Positions 15,624 through 24,040 of a stretch of 27,538 bases of DNA are shown piece by piece; positions within the stretch are counted from its first letter, which is position 1; every line of letters begins with the position of its first letter. The notes below the pieces were generated by a model, which ran no database searches, was not told the origin of the DNA, and saw only the letters and a list, made by a program, of their open reading frames with translations. The position numbers were made by a program, and so were the translations under genes. The stretch is from UBA724 sp049596815 (lineage in GTDB: Bacteria; Bacteroidota; Bacteroidia; Flavobacteriales; Flavobacteriaceae): positions 1-27,538 of the forward strand of contig JBMYLY010000016.1 in the NCBI GenBank assembly GCA_049596815.1, given 5' to 3'.

Positions 15624-17824
15624 AAAAAAAATTTCTATACACATTGCTTTGTTCTGTCACGATCGCTTTGGGTCAGCCCCACGACCTCAAAGTAGGTTTG
15701 GTGTTGAGTGGTGGAGGCGCCAAAGGCATCGCCCACGTAGGGGTACTCAAAGTAATTGAAGAGGCCGGTGTGCGAATTGACTATATAGGCGGGTCGAGTA
15801 TGGGTGCCGTGGTCGGGGCACTATACGCAGTGGGCTACTCTGCAAGTCAAATAGAGGCATTGCTGCAACAAACCGATCTAAACCAACTTATTGCAGACCA
15901 ATATCCCCGTCGTGCTATGTCATTTACAGAGAAGGAAGATGCCGAGCGATATGCACTGACACTCCCCTTTGATCGATTTCGAATTCAATTCCCTGACGCC
16001 CTTTCAAGAGGTCAAGATGTCTATAACCTTTTGGTGCAATTGCTCCACGAAACCCATGGTATTCGTGACTTTGACAAACTTCCCATCCCCTTCTACTGCA
16101 CTGCTACCGATATTGAGACCGGCGAACTCACTATTTTAGACAGTGGGTTTTTACCTTTGGCTATAAATGCCAGTAGTGCGCTGCCCACCCTTTTTGCGCC
16201 TGTAGCCGTTGGTGACAAATTGTATATAGACGGAGGGGTGGCTGACAACTTCCCCATAGGCCATATGCAAACACAAGAAGTAGATTTCATAATTGGTGTC
16301 GATGTGCAATCTGCTCTGATTGAAAAATCTCAGTTGCGATCTGCCGCAGATATTATGCTGCAGATTAGCGGCTTCGAATCTGCTGCACAAATGGAGCAAA
16401 AAAAAGCAGCGACCGATCTCTATATACATCCCGATGTAAGTGCTTTCAATCTGTTGTCGTTTGAAGCCAAAAATACCTTGGTGCAAATTGGACATGAAGA
16501 AGCCACGCACTACAAAGCTGAGCTATTATCCATTGCAAGCCGACAAGCCAAAGCCCCAAAAAAGCGGATTGTAAAACCTATCGCTCAATCCTTAACTATT
16601 GATAAATTACAAATTCCCGATTTGGCACATTTTGGACGGAATTACCTCAACGGCAAATTGAGGTTCAAAACTCCGGGCGCTATGTCCTATAAAACCTTTT
16701 CTAGAGGATTGACCAATCTGGCCGCCACTAACAATTTTAAAAGTTTTCGATATACACTTGACCCTAGTCCTTTAGAAACAGTGATGAGTCTTAACTTGGA
16801 AGAGGTTCCCAATGATTTATTTTTGAAATTGGGCGTTCATTACGATGACCTATACTTGAGCTCGGCCTTGTTTAACCTCACATGGAAACATGCCTTGTTT
16901 AAAAACGATGAACTTTCGTTGGATATGATATTCGGAGACAATGTACGCTATCAGTTCGACTACTACATAGACAAAGGTCTGTATTGGAGTATCGGTTTAC
17001 ACTCACGGTTAAATCAGTTTAGCAGTGACATTCAGCAACCCTTACCCTCGTTGCCAACCCTAAACTCTGGGACAATCATGCGTTACTGGATTCAAGAAAA
17101 TGAATTGCTATTGGGCACCTTGTTTCGTGAGACTTTTAGGCTCAATATTGGAATCATGCACCAACACATCACACAGCGCACAAACTTGATTGACTTCCGC
17201 ACCAATGATTTTTTTTATATTGAGGATTCTGACTATTACAGCTTTGAAGGCGCATTGGGTCTTGACACACGCGATCATATGCACTATCCCACCAAAGGGG
17301 GTCACTTTAACGGAAACATCCAAGCATATTTTTACAAAAATTCCAGGCGTTTTGACACCCTACCTGACCCCTATTTTATTGCTCAAGCCGATATGTCAAT
17401 GACGAAAAGTCTCACTTCAAACTTATTCTTTACCATAGAGGCTTCTGGTGGATTTACTGTCGATGACCCACAAACAGATACCTTCGATTTTGTGCTGGGA
17501 GGCTATGGGAATCATTATGTGCTCAATCACAAAGCCTTTTTGGGCTATGCCCCTCATGCACTTTCAGGCGATAGTTATGTGCAAGCCCGCTTTGTGCTGG
17601 ATTACAACTTTAACAACAAACACCATATGTTTGCTAAAGCCAACTTTGCCAGAGTTGGAAATGATATTTTTACAAACAAGGCCTGGTTGCCACCCCCAGA
17701 CTTTTCGGGCTATGCGCTTGGCTATGGGCTCGATAGCTTTTTAGGGCCTTTGGAGTTCACTTGGTCCTACAGTCCTGAGGTGAAAAGAAGGAGAATATAT
17801 GTTAATATTGGCTGGTGGTTTTAA
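15620..17824 (+). CDS. Patatin-like phospholipase with POTRA and outer-membrane barrel
   Basis: A 734-residue exported lipase with the architecture of PlpD-like type Vd autotransporters: signal peptide (MKKKFLYTLLCSVTIALG), patatin domain, POTRA-like domain, C-terminal barrel. The patatin part (about 22-310) has the oxyanion loop G31-G-G-A-K-G36, the nucleophile elbow G58-S-S60-M-G62 and D204-G-G206, giving the Ser60/Asp204 dyad. Residues around 335-395 (TIDKLQIPDL, GRNYLNGKLRFKTPGAMSY, NFKSFRYTLD) have the look of a POTRA unit. The rest is rich in alternating aromatic strands (ALGLDTRDHMHYPTKGGHF) and ends in WWF, as expected for an Omp85-related barrel. It overlaps uvrC by 4 bp. Whether the lipase stays attached at the surface or is released cannot be told. 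Confidence 0.9.
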   Translation: MKKKFLYTLLCSVTIALGQPHDLKVGLVLSGGGAKGIAHVGVLKVIEEAGVRIDYIGGSSMGAVVGALYAVGYSASQIEALLQQTDLNQLIADQYPRRAMSFTEKEDAERYALTLPFDRFRIQFPDALSRGQDVYNLLVQLLHETHGIRDFDKLPIPFYCTATDIETGELTILDSGFLPLAINASSALPTLFAPVAVGDKLYIDGGVADNFPIGHMQTQEVDFIIGVDVQSALIEKSQLRSAADIMLQISGFESAAQMEQKKAATDLYIHPDVSAFNLLSFEAKNTLVQIGHEEATHYKAELLSIASRQAKAPKKRIVKPIAQSLTIDKLQIPDLAHFGRNYLNGKLRFKTPGAMSYKTFSRGLTNLAATNNFKSFRYTLDPSPLETVMSLNLEEVPNDLFLKLGVHYDDLYLSSALFNLTWKHALFKNDELSLDMIFGDNVRYQFDYYIDKGLYWSIGLHSRLNQFSSDIQQPLPSLPTLNSGTIMRYWIQENELLLGTLFRETFRLNIGIMHQHITQRTNLIDFRTNDFFYIEDSDYYSFEGALGLDTRDHMHYPTKGGHFNGNIQAYFYKNSRRFDTLPDPYFIAQADMSMTKSLTSNLFFTIEASGGFTVDDPQTDTFDFVLGGYGNHYVLNHKAFLGYAPHALSGDSYVQARFVLDYNFNNKHHMFAKANFARVGNDIFTNKAWLPPPDFSGYALGYGLDSFLGPLEFTWSYSPEVKRRRIYVNIGWWF

Positions 17825-17858
17825 CATAAATTAATGCCAAATGAGTGTATGGAATGTT

Positions 17859-17866
17859 TATTTTTG
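17859..17866 (+). promoter_or_regulatory. -7 box directly before DUF3108 gene
   Basis: TATTTTTG matches TAnnTTTG exactly and ends 6 nt before the ATG at 17873. It lies inside the coding frame if translation began at ATG 17834, so it favours the 17873 start and a very short or absent leader. No TTG lies at the expected upstream distance. Confidence 0.4.
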
Positions 17867-17872
17867 CCACGC

Positions 17873-18712
17873 ATGACGCTGCTCCGAAATTTTGTGCTTC
17901 TTTTTGCTTTGTTTGGCTCCATCGAAGGGCTGACGCAAAACTTAGATACTGAAAGCATAGACAACCACAAAAGAATTGTTTATCAAGAAAAAGTCGGTGA
18001 TGCTTTTCAGGGAGGTGAATGGTTTCGTTTTCGAATCCACTATGGTTTTTTCAATGCAAGCTACGCCACACTCAGTGTCAAAGACACTATTTATCAAGGA
18101 AGACCGGCCTTTCATGCTTCCGGAATAGGGCGCACTACCGGCTTGGCGCGGCTTTTCTTCAAAGTTGACGATTATTACGACAGTATTTTTGAGCAGGACA
18201 TCGTGCGGCCGCTACATTTTATTCGTAATATCAACGAGGGTGGTTACACAAAGCATGTGACCATAGATTTTGATCATGCCAACAAAGTTTGCACCGTAAA
18301 CAACCTGAAAACTTCGGCCTTGAATGTGGCTTCTATTGAACCCAATGTACAAGACCTTATTTCTGCTTTTTATTTTTTGCGTAATCATTTTGACATCAGC
18401 GACATTGAAATTGGAGAATTTGCTGCCATAAATATATTCTATGACCTGAGTAATTTTGTGTTTAAGTTCAAATTTTTGGGTAAAGAAAAACTGAATACTA
18501 AATTTGGCGTGGTTTCTTGCTTAAAATTCAGACCCTATGTAGAATCAGGGCGGGTTTTTAGCAAGGAAGAAGGGTTAACCCTATGGATAAGCGACGATGA
18601 AAACAAAATTCCCATTCGCCTCACAGCCGATTTGCGAGTAGGCTCAATAGATGCAGATTTGGATGCTTTTCGCGGTCTTAAACACCCATTTAAAATCATT
18701 GTAAATGATTGA
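17873..18712 (+). CDS. DUF3108 domain protein, exported
   Basis: A 279-residue protein of the DUF3108 family, function unknown. From ATG 17873 it starts with a clear signal peptide (MTLLRNFVLLFALFGSIEGL); the alternative ATG 17834 would put 13 extra residues with two Cys in front of it and would contain the -7 box. The mature region shows the family text GEWFRFRIHYGFFNASYATLSV, then a dimerised-looking beta-rich body (FKVDDYYDSIFEQD, RPLHFIRNINEGGY) and KIPIRLTADLRVGSIDADL near the end. It is most likely periplasmic. It overlaps the next gene, an M23-type lipoprotein, by 8 bp. Pairing with a peptidoglycan hydrolase-like protein suggests an envelope role, which is inference only. Confidence 0.85.
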   Translation: MTLLRNFVLLFALFGSIEGLTQNLDTESIDNHKRIVYQEKVGDAFQGGEWFRFRIHYGFFNASYATLSVKDTIYQGRPAFHASGIGRTTGLARLFFKVDDYYDSIFEQDIVRPLHFIRNINEGGYTKHVTIDFDHANKVCTVNNLKTSALNVASIEPNVQDLISAFYFLRNHFDISDIEIGEFAAINIFYDLSNFVFKFKFLGKEKLNTKFGVVSCLKFRPYVESGRVFSKEEGLTLWISDDENKIPIRLTADLRVGSIDADLDAFRGLKHPFKIIVND

Positions 18713-20009
18713 TCGAACATACATTTTGGGTATTGTATTGGGGCTTTCCCTATGGAGTTGCTCAAACACAAAGCCCGAACCGCCTTCAGAAGTCGCTAAC
18801 CCACCAGAAAAAATCATAGAGTTTGGTTATAATCTCAATGATTATCAAGTGGTGCGCGACACGGTGAGAAGAGGAGATAGCTTTGGTGCTATATTAGAAA
18901 AACAAGGTCTGTATTATCCGCAGATATACAACATCAACCAAGTAGCCAAAATAGCCTATAATTTTAGAAAGATTCAAATCGGCAAACCTTACACTGTGTT
19001 GTGCCGAAAAGATTCTCTTCAAACACCTGAGGTATTTGTCTATCAGCCCAATGCCGTCGATTATGTGGTGGTCAACTTGCAAGACTCTCTATGGGCCCAG
19101 AAAAAACAAAAAGAAGTACGTTTGGTAGAGCGTGAGGCTTCAGGTGTTATTATGAGCTCCCTTTCAGAAACTTTGGATGACCAGGGCATCACCCCATTGG
19201 TAGCTTATGACTTGTCTGACATCTATGCTTGGACCATCGATTTCTTTCGGCTGGAAAAAGGAGATCGTTTTAAAATTGTATTTACGGAAAAATATGTGAG
19301 TGATTCCATTTTCGTAGGCCATAACCGCATACACGCAGCCTATTTTGAACACAGAGGTAAGCCACTATATGCCATCGAATTTGAATCAGACTCGGTTCGA
19401 GGCATCACAGAATATTTCGACCAAAATGGTAAAAATCTTAGACGTGCTTTTCTACAAGCGCCTGTTCAATTTTCAAGAATCTCGTCCCGATACAATCTCC
19501 GTCGCAAAATCGCTTATTATGGAAAAGTACGGCCCCACTATGGAACCGACTTTGCGGCACCTGTGGGCACACCCATCCGAGCAACCGCTGCAGGAACGGT
19601 AACCAAATCTAGCTACACAAGAGCCAATGGCAACTATGTCACCATCAGACACAACGGCACCTATTCTACCCAATATTTGCATATGAAAAAAAGAGGTGTC
19701 AAAGTGGGGCAATATGTCCAACAAGGGGATTTTATCGGCACCGTAGGCATGACAGGTTATACCTCAGGCCCGCATGTCTGTTATCGATTTTGGAAAAACG
19801 GAAAACAGGTAGATCCGTTTAAAACAAAACTCCCCGAAGCCAAGCCCATTTCGCCCGAACTTAAAACCATGTATATGGCCCATATGAGTCCTTGGAAGGA
19901 CAAATTGGATTGTATATATTTTGAAGAACAAGAAAAGGAAACACATGCCATTACCGAAAATCAACCCAACACAGACAAAGGCTTGGAAGAAGCTGGAAGC
20001 ACACCATAG
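18705..20009 (+). CDS. M23-type (LytM) peptidase-like lipoprotein with altered HxH motif
   Basis: A 434-residue predicted lipoprotein; the lipobox L16-W-S-C19 gives lipid attachment at C19. The middle part (about 30-270) contains DTVRRGDSFGAILEKQGL, a LysM/OapA-like segment, and a substrate-like beta domain. The LytM/M23 domain lies at about 270-385, with H278-Y-G-T-D282 (the HxxxD metal motif), YLHMKK (H326) and the end motif SGPH357-V-C359-YRFW. Classical M23 enzymes have HxH here, with the second His binding zinc; this protein has Cys. The enzyme might still bind metal through Cys, or be inactive as a hydrolase. The family normally cuts peptidoglycan cross-links. It overlaps DUF3108 by 8 bp upstream and pgi by 65 bp downstream, so its last 21 codons are read in two frames. 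Confidence 0.88.
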   Translation: MIDRTYILGIVLGLSLWSCSNTKPEPPSEVANPPEKIIEFGYNLNDYQVVRDTVRRGDSFGAILEKQGLYYPQIYNINQVAKIAYNFRKIQIGKPYTVLCRKDSLQTPEVFVYQPNAVDYVVVNLQDSLWAQKKQKEVRLVEREASGVIMSSLSETLDDQGITPLVAYDLSDIYAWTIDFFRLEKGDRFKIVFTEKYVSDSIFVGHNRIHAAYFEHRGKPLYAIEFESDSVRGITEYFDQNGKNLRRAFLQAPVQFSRISSRYNLRRKIAYYGKVRPHYGTDFAAPVGTPIRATAAGTVTKSSYTRANGNYVTIRHNGTYSTQYLHMKKRGVKVGQYVQQGDFIGTVGMTGYTSGPHVCYRFWKNGKQVDPFKTKLPEAKPISPELKTMYMAHMSPWKDKLDCIYFEEQEKETHAITENQPNTDKGLEEAGSTP

Positions 20010-21558
20010 AGAAATTCAAGACACCAAGCTGCAAAGCTTGTTTGAAACGGACAGCCAAAGAGGCGCCCAATTCAAAATAGAATGGGAAGATTTCTATGTG
20101 GATTTTTCTAAAAACCACCTCAACGCACATACCCTTGAACTTCTTGACCAACTCGCGCAAGAATGTCAATTGTCTACAGCCATTGAACAGTATTATGGTG
20201 GAGAACGCATCAATGTCACTGAAAATCGAGCGGTCTTGCATACGGCCTTAAGAGCAGATGCATCAAAGCAAATATTGTTTGACAATGAAAATGTGGTGCC
20301 CGAAGTCCACATGGTATTAGACAAAATAGACCGTTTCTGTGCATCTGTAATTGATGGAAAAAAACTTGGTGCCACAGGGAAAAAATTTACCGATGTGGTA
20401 AATATCGGGATCGGTGGTTCTGACCTTGGGCCCGTAATGGTTACCGAAGCTTTGGAGCATTACAGAAACCACCTCGGTTTGCATTTTATATCAAATGTAG
20501 ATGGGGATCATGTACAAGAAATACTCAAAAAGGTAGATCCCGAAACCACCTTGTTTGTGGTGGTGTCCAAATCTTTTACCACCCAAGAAACCCTTGCCAA
20601 TGCCACCACAGCTAAAAAATGGCTGACAGATGCTCTGGGTACAGATGCGGTCGCCGCTCATTTTGTGGCCGTTTCGACCAACCTGCCCATGATTGATGCT
20701 TTTGGTATCGACCCTGACAATGTTTTCCCAATGAACGATTGGGTAGGTGGGCGTTTTTCTCTTTGGAGTGCCGTGGGCCTAACCATTGCTTTGGGAATAG
20801 GACCCAAACATTTTAGATCCCTACTGGAGGGGGCGCGAAAGATGGACGATCATTTTGCTCAGAAACCCATCAAAGAAAACATTCCTTTGGTCTTGGCGCT
20901 GATTACCATTTGGTACAACAACTTCTTTGGGGCAGAAAGTGAGGCCATTATTCCCTATGCCCAATACCTCCACCGCCTTCCTGCCTACCTGCAACAAGGC
21001 ATAATGGAAAGCAATGGCAAAAGCATTGATAGAAACGGCCAGCCTGTGACATATCAAACCGGAAACCTCATATGGGGTGAACCCGGAACCAATGCCCAAC
21101 ACGCCTTTTTCCAACTTATTCACCAAGGTACCAAAACCATTCCTGCTCATTTTATTGGTTTTAAAAAATCGTTGTTTGGATACGAAGAACACCACCAAAA
21201 ATTGATGGCCAATTTCTTTGCCCAAACCGAGGCCTTGATGCAAGGAAAGTCAGAGACCACCGTGCGGGAAGAAGGCGTAGAAGAAGTCTTAGTACCGTTT
21301 AAAATCTTTGAAGGAAATAAGCCCACCACCACCCTATTGATAGACAAACTCACTCCTGAGAGTTTGGGTAAATTAGTGGCCATGTACGAACACAAAATTT
21401 TTGTGGAGGGCATCATTTGGAACATATACAGCTACGACCAATGGGGCGTGGAACTTGGCAAGCAGCTGGCAAATTCAATCTTAAACGAATTACAAAGCGG
21501 AAAAGAAGGCCAACACGATAGTTCTACCTACAATCTTTTAAGTCGGTATAAGAGTTGA
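19945..21558 (+). CDS. pgi: Glucose-6-phosphate isomerase
   Basis: A 537-residue phosphoglucose isomerase interconverting glucose-6-phosphate and fructose-6-phosphate in glycolysis/gluconeogenesis. The sugar-phosphate site NIGIGGSDLGP begins at residue 153. The catalytic Glu is E355 in MESNGKSIDRNG, the ring-opening His is H386 in GEPGTNAQHAFFQL, and the C-terminal Lys is K506 in QWGVELGK, all at the positions expected from well-studied eukaryotic and E. coli-type enzymes. I chose ATG 19945 (MPLPKINPTQTKAW) over an upstream in-frame TTG at 19921, because this N-terminus matches flavobacterial Pgi proteins. The start lies 65 bp inside the M23-type lipoprotein gene in another frame. 86 bp separate it from the next gene. 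Confidence 0.96.
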   Translation: MPLPKINPTQTKAWKKLEAHHREIQDTKLQSLFETDSQRGAQFKIEWEDFYVDFSKNHLNAHTLELLDQLAQECQLSTAIEQYYGGERINVTENRAVLHTALRADASKQILFDNENVVPEVHMVLDKIDRFCASVIDGKKLGATGKKFTDVVNIGIGGSDLGPVMVTEALEHYRNHLGLHFISNVDGDHVQEILKKVDPETTLFVVVSKSFTTQETLANATTAKKWLTDALGTDAVAAHFVAVSTNLPMIDAFGIDPDNVFPMNDWVGGRFSLWSAVGLTIALGIGPKHFRSLLEGARKMDDHFAQKPIKENIPLVLALITIWYNNFFGAESEAIIPYAQYLHRLPAYLQQGIMESNGKSIDRNGQPVTYQTGNLIWGEPGTNAQHAFFQLIHQGTKTIPAHFIGFKKSLFGYEEHHQKLMANFFAQTEALMQGKSETTVREEGVEEVLVPFKIFEGNKPTTTLLIDKLTPESLGKLVAMYEHKIFVEGIIWNIYSYDQWGVELGKQLANSILNELQSGKEGQHDSSTYNLLSRYKS

Positions 21559-21574
21559 CGATTTATTGTAATAC

Positions 21575-21593
21575 TGTTAATAATATGTTAACA
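21575..21593. promoter_or_regulatory. Repeat TGTTAA / TTAACA, possible operator
   Basis: TGTTAA at 21575-21580 recurs at 21586-21591, one helical turn (11 bp) downstream, and the second copy runs on into TTAACA (21588-21593), making a 6-bp inverted repeat with a 7-bp spacer. It lies in the 86-bp gap between pgi and the receptor gene, upstream of a weak -7-like box TAGCTTCA at 21618-21625. A/T-rich DNA can give such patterns by chance. Confidence 0.22.
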
Positions 21594-21644
21594 AAGGCTG
21601 CTCCAAATTCAGTAAATTAGCTTCAATTATTAACTAAACTAATT

Positions 21645-23978
21645 ATGAAAAATTTCTTTATTTACACATTTGTAAGCTTGTTTTTTGTGGGGTTACACGC
21701 ACAAGAGCAAGACACAATTGTGACAACTGACCTTGATGAGGTTGTTGTACTAGCTGGGGTAATTGACTTAGCCAAAGACAGGCAGACACCTATTGCTGTT
21801 AGCAATATAACTGCGCAAGAAATCGAGAGAAAAGGGTCATCATTTGACCTCATAGAAGTGATGAGGTCAACACCTTCTGTTCAGATTAATCGAGGTGGGG
21901 GATTTGGTGACGGCTCTATGTATTTAAGAGGGTTTGACCAAACCAATACTGCATTCTTGATCAATGGACAGCCTATCAATGGGGTTGAGGACGGAAAAAT
22001 GTACTGGTCCAACTGGAGTGGTATGATTGACATTGCTCAAGAAGTAGAAATTCAGCGGGGTCTTGGATCTTCGAAGCTGGCTATTTCTTCTGTCGGTGGT
22101 ACGGTGAACATTGTTACTAAAACTGTAGATACTAAAGCCGGAGGTTTTTATAAGTCTATGGTTGGGCACAACAATTATTTCAAAAACTCATTGTACCTAT
22201 CTACCGGATTGAATGACAAAGGTTGGGCTTTTGCTATGCTTTTGGGTCATTGGAGCGGAGACGGATACATGCAATTTTCAAAAGGGCAAGGTCAAACCTA
22301 TTATTTTTCTGTGGGTTATAAGCCTAATGAAAATAATGTCTTCAATATGTTTATCACAGGTGCACCTCAGTGGCATGGGGCTGGTGGAGGTGAAAGTCTT
22401 CAAACATACCTTGATCAAGGAACCGAATATGCCGACTGGGGTGGTGTTAGAAACAATGAAATTTATCCCGGAGGAAGAAACTTTTATCACAAACCTATTT
22501 ATAACTTAAGTTGGGACTGGACTATCAATGACAACAGCTCCCTATCTACCGTTCTTTATGGTTCTCATGGTAGGGGTGGTTTTGCATACCAAGAAGGTAA
22601 GTTTTACTACACTGACCAAGGATTGGTTGACTACGATGCCATCATTAGTGCCAACAAAGCTGGAACATCAGAGGGTGTGGTAAAAGCCTCTGTTAACGGT
22701 CACAACTGGTATGGTGCGGTATCAAACTTTAGCTCCAAGTTGTCTGACAACCTTTCATACAACATTGGTTTTGATGTTCGTCATTATAACGGGATTCACT
22801 TCAGAACACCTACTGATTTTCTTGGGCTTTCCTCCTACAAAGGAGCTACCAAGTCATATGGATACAATCCATGGGATGCGGTCTTCGATTTTCCAAAAGG
22901 TAGTAGAGATGAATATCATATTTCTTATGATTACGAAGAAGACATCAACTACGCCGGATTGTTCGGTCAAATTGAATATGATGGAGATGGTTACTCAGCA
23001 TACTTTCAAGGGGCTGTATCGTCCCAGTCACATGTAAAGGAAGATTTTATGTTTGACTTGGGTAAGGCAGAAAAAGTAACCAATGATGGTTATAATCTTA
23101 AAATTGGTGCCGCTCATGAAATATCTTCCAATTCTAAGCTTTATGGAAATTTCGGGTTCTACAGCCGCCAACCGTTCCACGATGATTTGTATGACAATAT
23201 TCGCTACTCAAACAACTTAAATGTTGCAGGAGGTAAAAATCAAGAAATCACCGGTTTTGAATTAGGCTACAGCTACGAAACAGGCAATTTCAAAGCAATA
23301 TTTGATTTGTATTCCACGAAGTGGGATAACAGAGTTATTTCAAGTACTGAGTATGATGATAACAACACAGTTCTTAGCTATTCACAATCAGATCCTATAT
23401 CACAAGTTCACCGTGGTGTAGAAGCGCAGTTTTTCTACAGACCCTCCTCTGATGTCATGCTCAAAGGTTATCTTTCTGTTGGAGACTGGACATATGCTTC
23501 TAATGTAAAGTCAACTACATTTAGTGAGTCTGGACAGACTATTAGTCAAGGGGATATATCTTACCTTGATGGTGTTAAGGTCGGAGACGCGGCACAAACA
23601 ACAGGTGGTTTTGAGTTGATGTACCGGGTCAATGATGTTGCAAGGCTTGATATTTCTGCCAATCACTATGCCGATTTGTATTCAAGAGTCAATTTCTCAG
23701 ATGATGTTTTTGCTAGCCCTGACAACAATGGGACTGTAAAGCTACCATCTCATACTTTGGTTGATATGTCTTTAACGCTAGACATTCCTCTAGAACAAAA
23801 TGATTTGCAAGCTAGGCTGTCTGTCTTTAATATATTTGACACCATGTATATTGAAGAAATGACAACCAACAACTATGTAAACGCTACCGACAGTGTTTGG
23901 AGAGGTATAAATACATCAAACAGGATTGATCCAGGTTACTTGAGAACTTGGTCACTGGGTCTTACATACCGCTTCTAA
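21645..23978 (+). CDS. TonB-dependent receptor, substrate unknown
   Basis: A 777-residue outer-membrane TonB-dependent transporter. It has a signal peptide (MKNFFIYTFVSLFFVGLHAQ), no carboxypeptidase-like leader domain, then a plug domain at about 45-165: LDEVVVLAGV, TPIAVSNITAQEI, DLIEVMRSTPSVQINRGGG, MYLRGFDQTNTAFLINGQPI, VEIQRGLGSSKLAISSVGGTVNIVT. The barrel is rich in Tyr, Trp, Gly and Asn and ends in TYRF, a typical outer-membrane terminal Phe. I see no FRAP/NPNL heme boxes, so it is unlike the receptor at 6262-8742. No SusD-type partner is next to it, so a glycan role is not supported. It stands alone: 86 bp after pgi, and closed by a strong terminator. The start is the only ATG giving a signal peptide. 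It appears to use more T-ending codons (ACT, TCT, GGT) than its neighbours, which may point to different expression. Confidence 0.9.
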   Translation: MKNFFIYTFVSLFFVGLHAQEQDTIVTTDLDEVVVLAGVIDLAKDRQTPIAVSNITAQEIERKGSSFDLIEVMRSTPSVQINRGGGFGDGSMYLRGFDQTNTAFLINGQPINGVEDGKMYWSNWSGMIDIAQEVEIQRGLGSSKLAISSVGGTVNIVTKTVDTKAGGFYKSMVGHNNYFKNSLYLSTGLNDKGWAFAMLLGHWSGDGYMQFSKGQGQTYYFSVGYKPNENNVFNMFITGAPQWHGAGGGESLQTYLDQGTEYADWGGVRNNEIYPGGRNFYHKPIYNLSWDWTINDNSSLSTVLYGSHGRGGFAYQEGKFYYTDQGLVDYDAIISANKAGTSEGVVKASVNGHNWYGAVSNFSSKLSDNLSYNIGFDVRHYNGIHFRTPTDFLGLSSYKGATKSYGYNPWDAVFDFPKGSRDEYHISYDYEEDINYAGLFGQIEYDGDGYSAYFQGAVSSQSHVKEDFMFDLGKAEKVTNDGYNLKIGAAHEISSNSKLYGNFGFYSRQPFHDDLYDNIRYSNNLNVAGGKNQEITGFELGYSYETGNFKAIFDLYSTKWDNRVISSTEYDDNNTVLSYSQSDPISQVHRGVEAQFFYRPSSDVMLKGYLSVGDWTYASNVKSTTFSESGQTISQGDISYLDGVKVGDAAQTTGGFELMYRVNDVARLDISANHYADLYSRVNFSDDVFASPDNNGTVKLPSHTLVDMSLTLDIPLEQNDLQARLSVFNIFDTMYIEEMTTNNYVNATDSVWRGINTSNRIDPGYLRTWSLGLTYRF

Positions 23979-24002
23979 AAATTGCATCAAAAAATGCTAT
24001 AC

Positions 24003-24029
24003 AAACCCCTGCAACTGCAGGGGTTTTTT
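24003..24029. terminator. Intrinsic terminator between convergent genes
   Basis: A perfect 10-bp stem, AAACCCCTGC (24003-24012) paired with GCAGGGGTTT (24017-24026), encloses a 4-nt loop AACT and runs into a T tract (24024-24029). The left side of the stem also gives A residues for reading from the other strand, so it can stop both the receptor gene (ends 23978) and the convergent recJ (ends 24041). Confidence 0.9.
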
Positions 24030-24040
24030 ATTATAAGTCC

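Noticed and set aside
21645..23978. Polysaccharide utilisation (SusC-type) role for the second receptor
   Set aside because: No SusD-like gene or glycosidase adjoins it and it lacks the N-terminal carboxypeptidase-like domain of SusC proteins.
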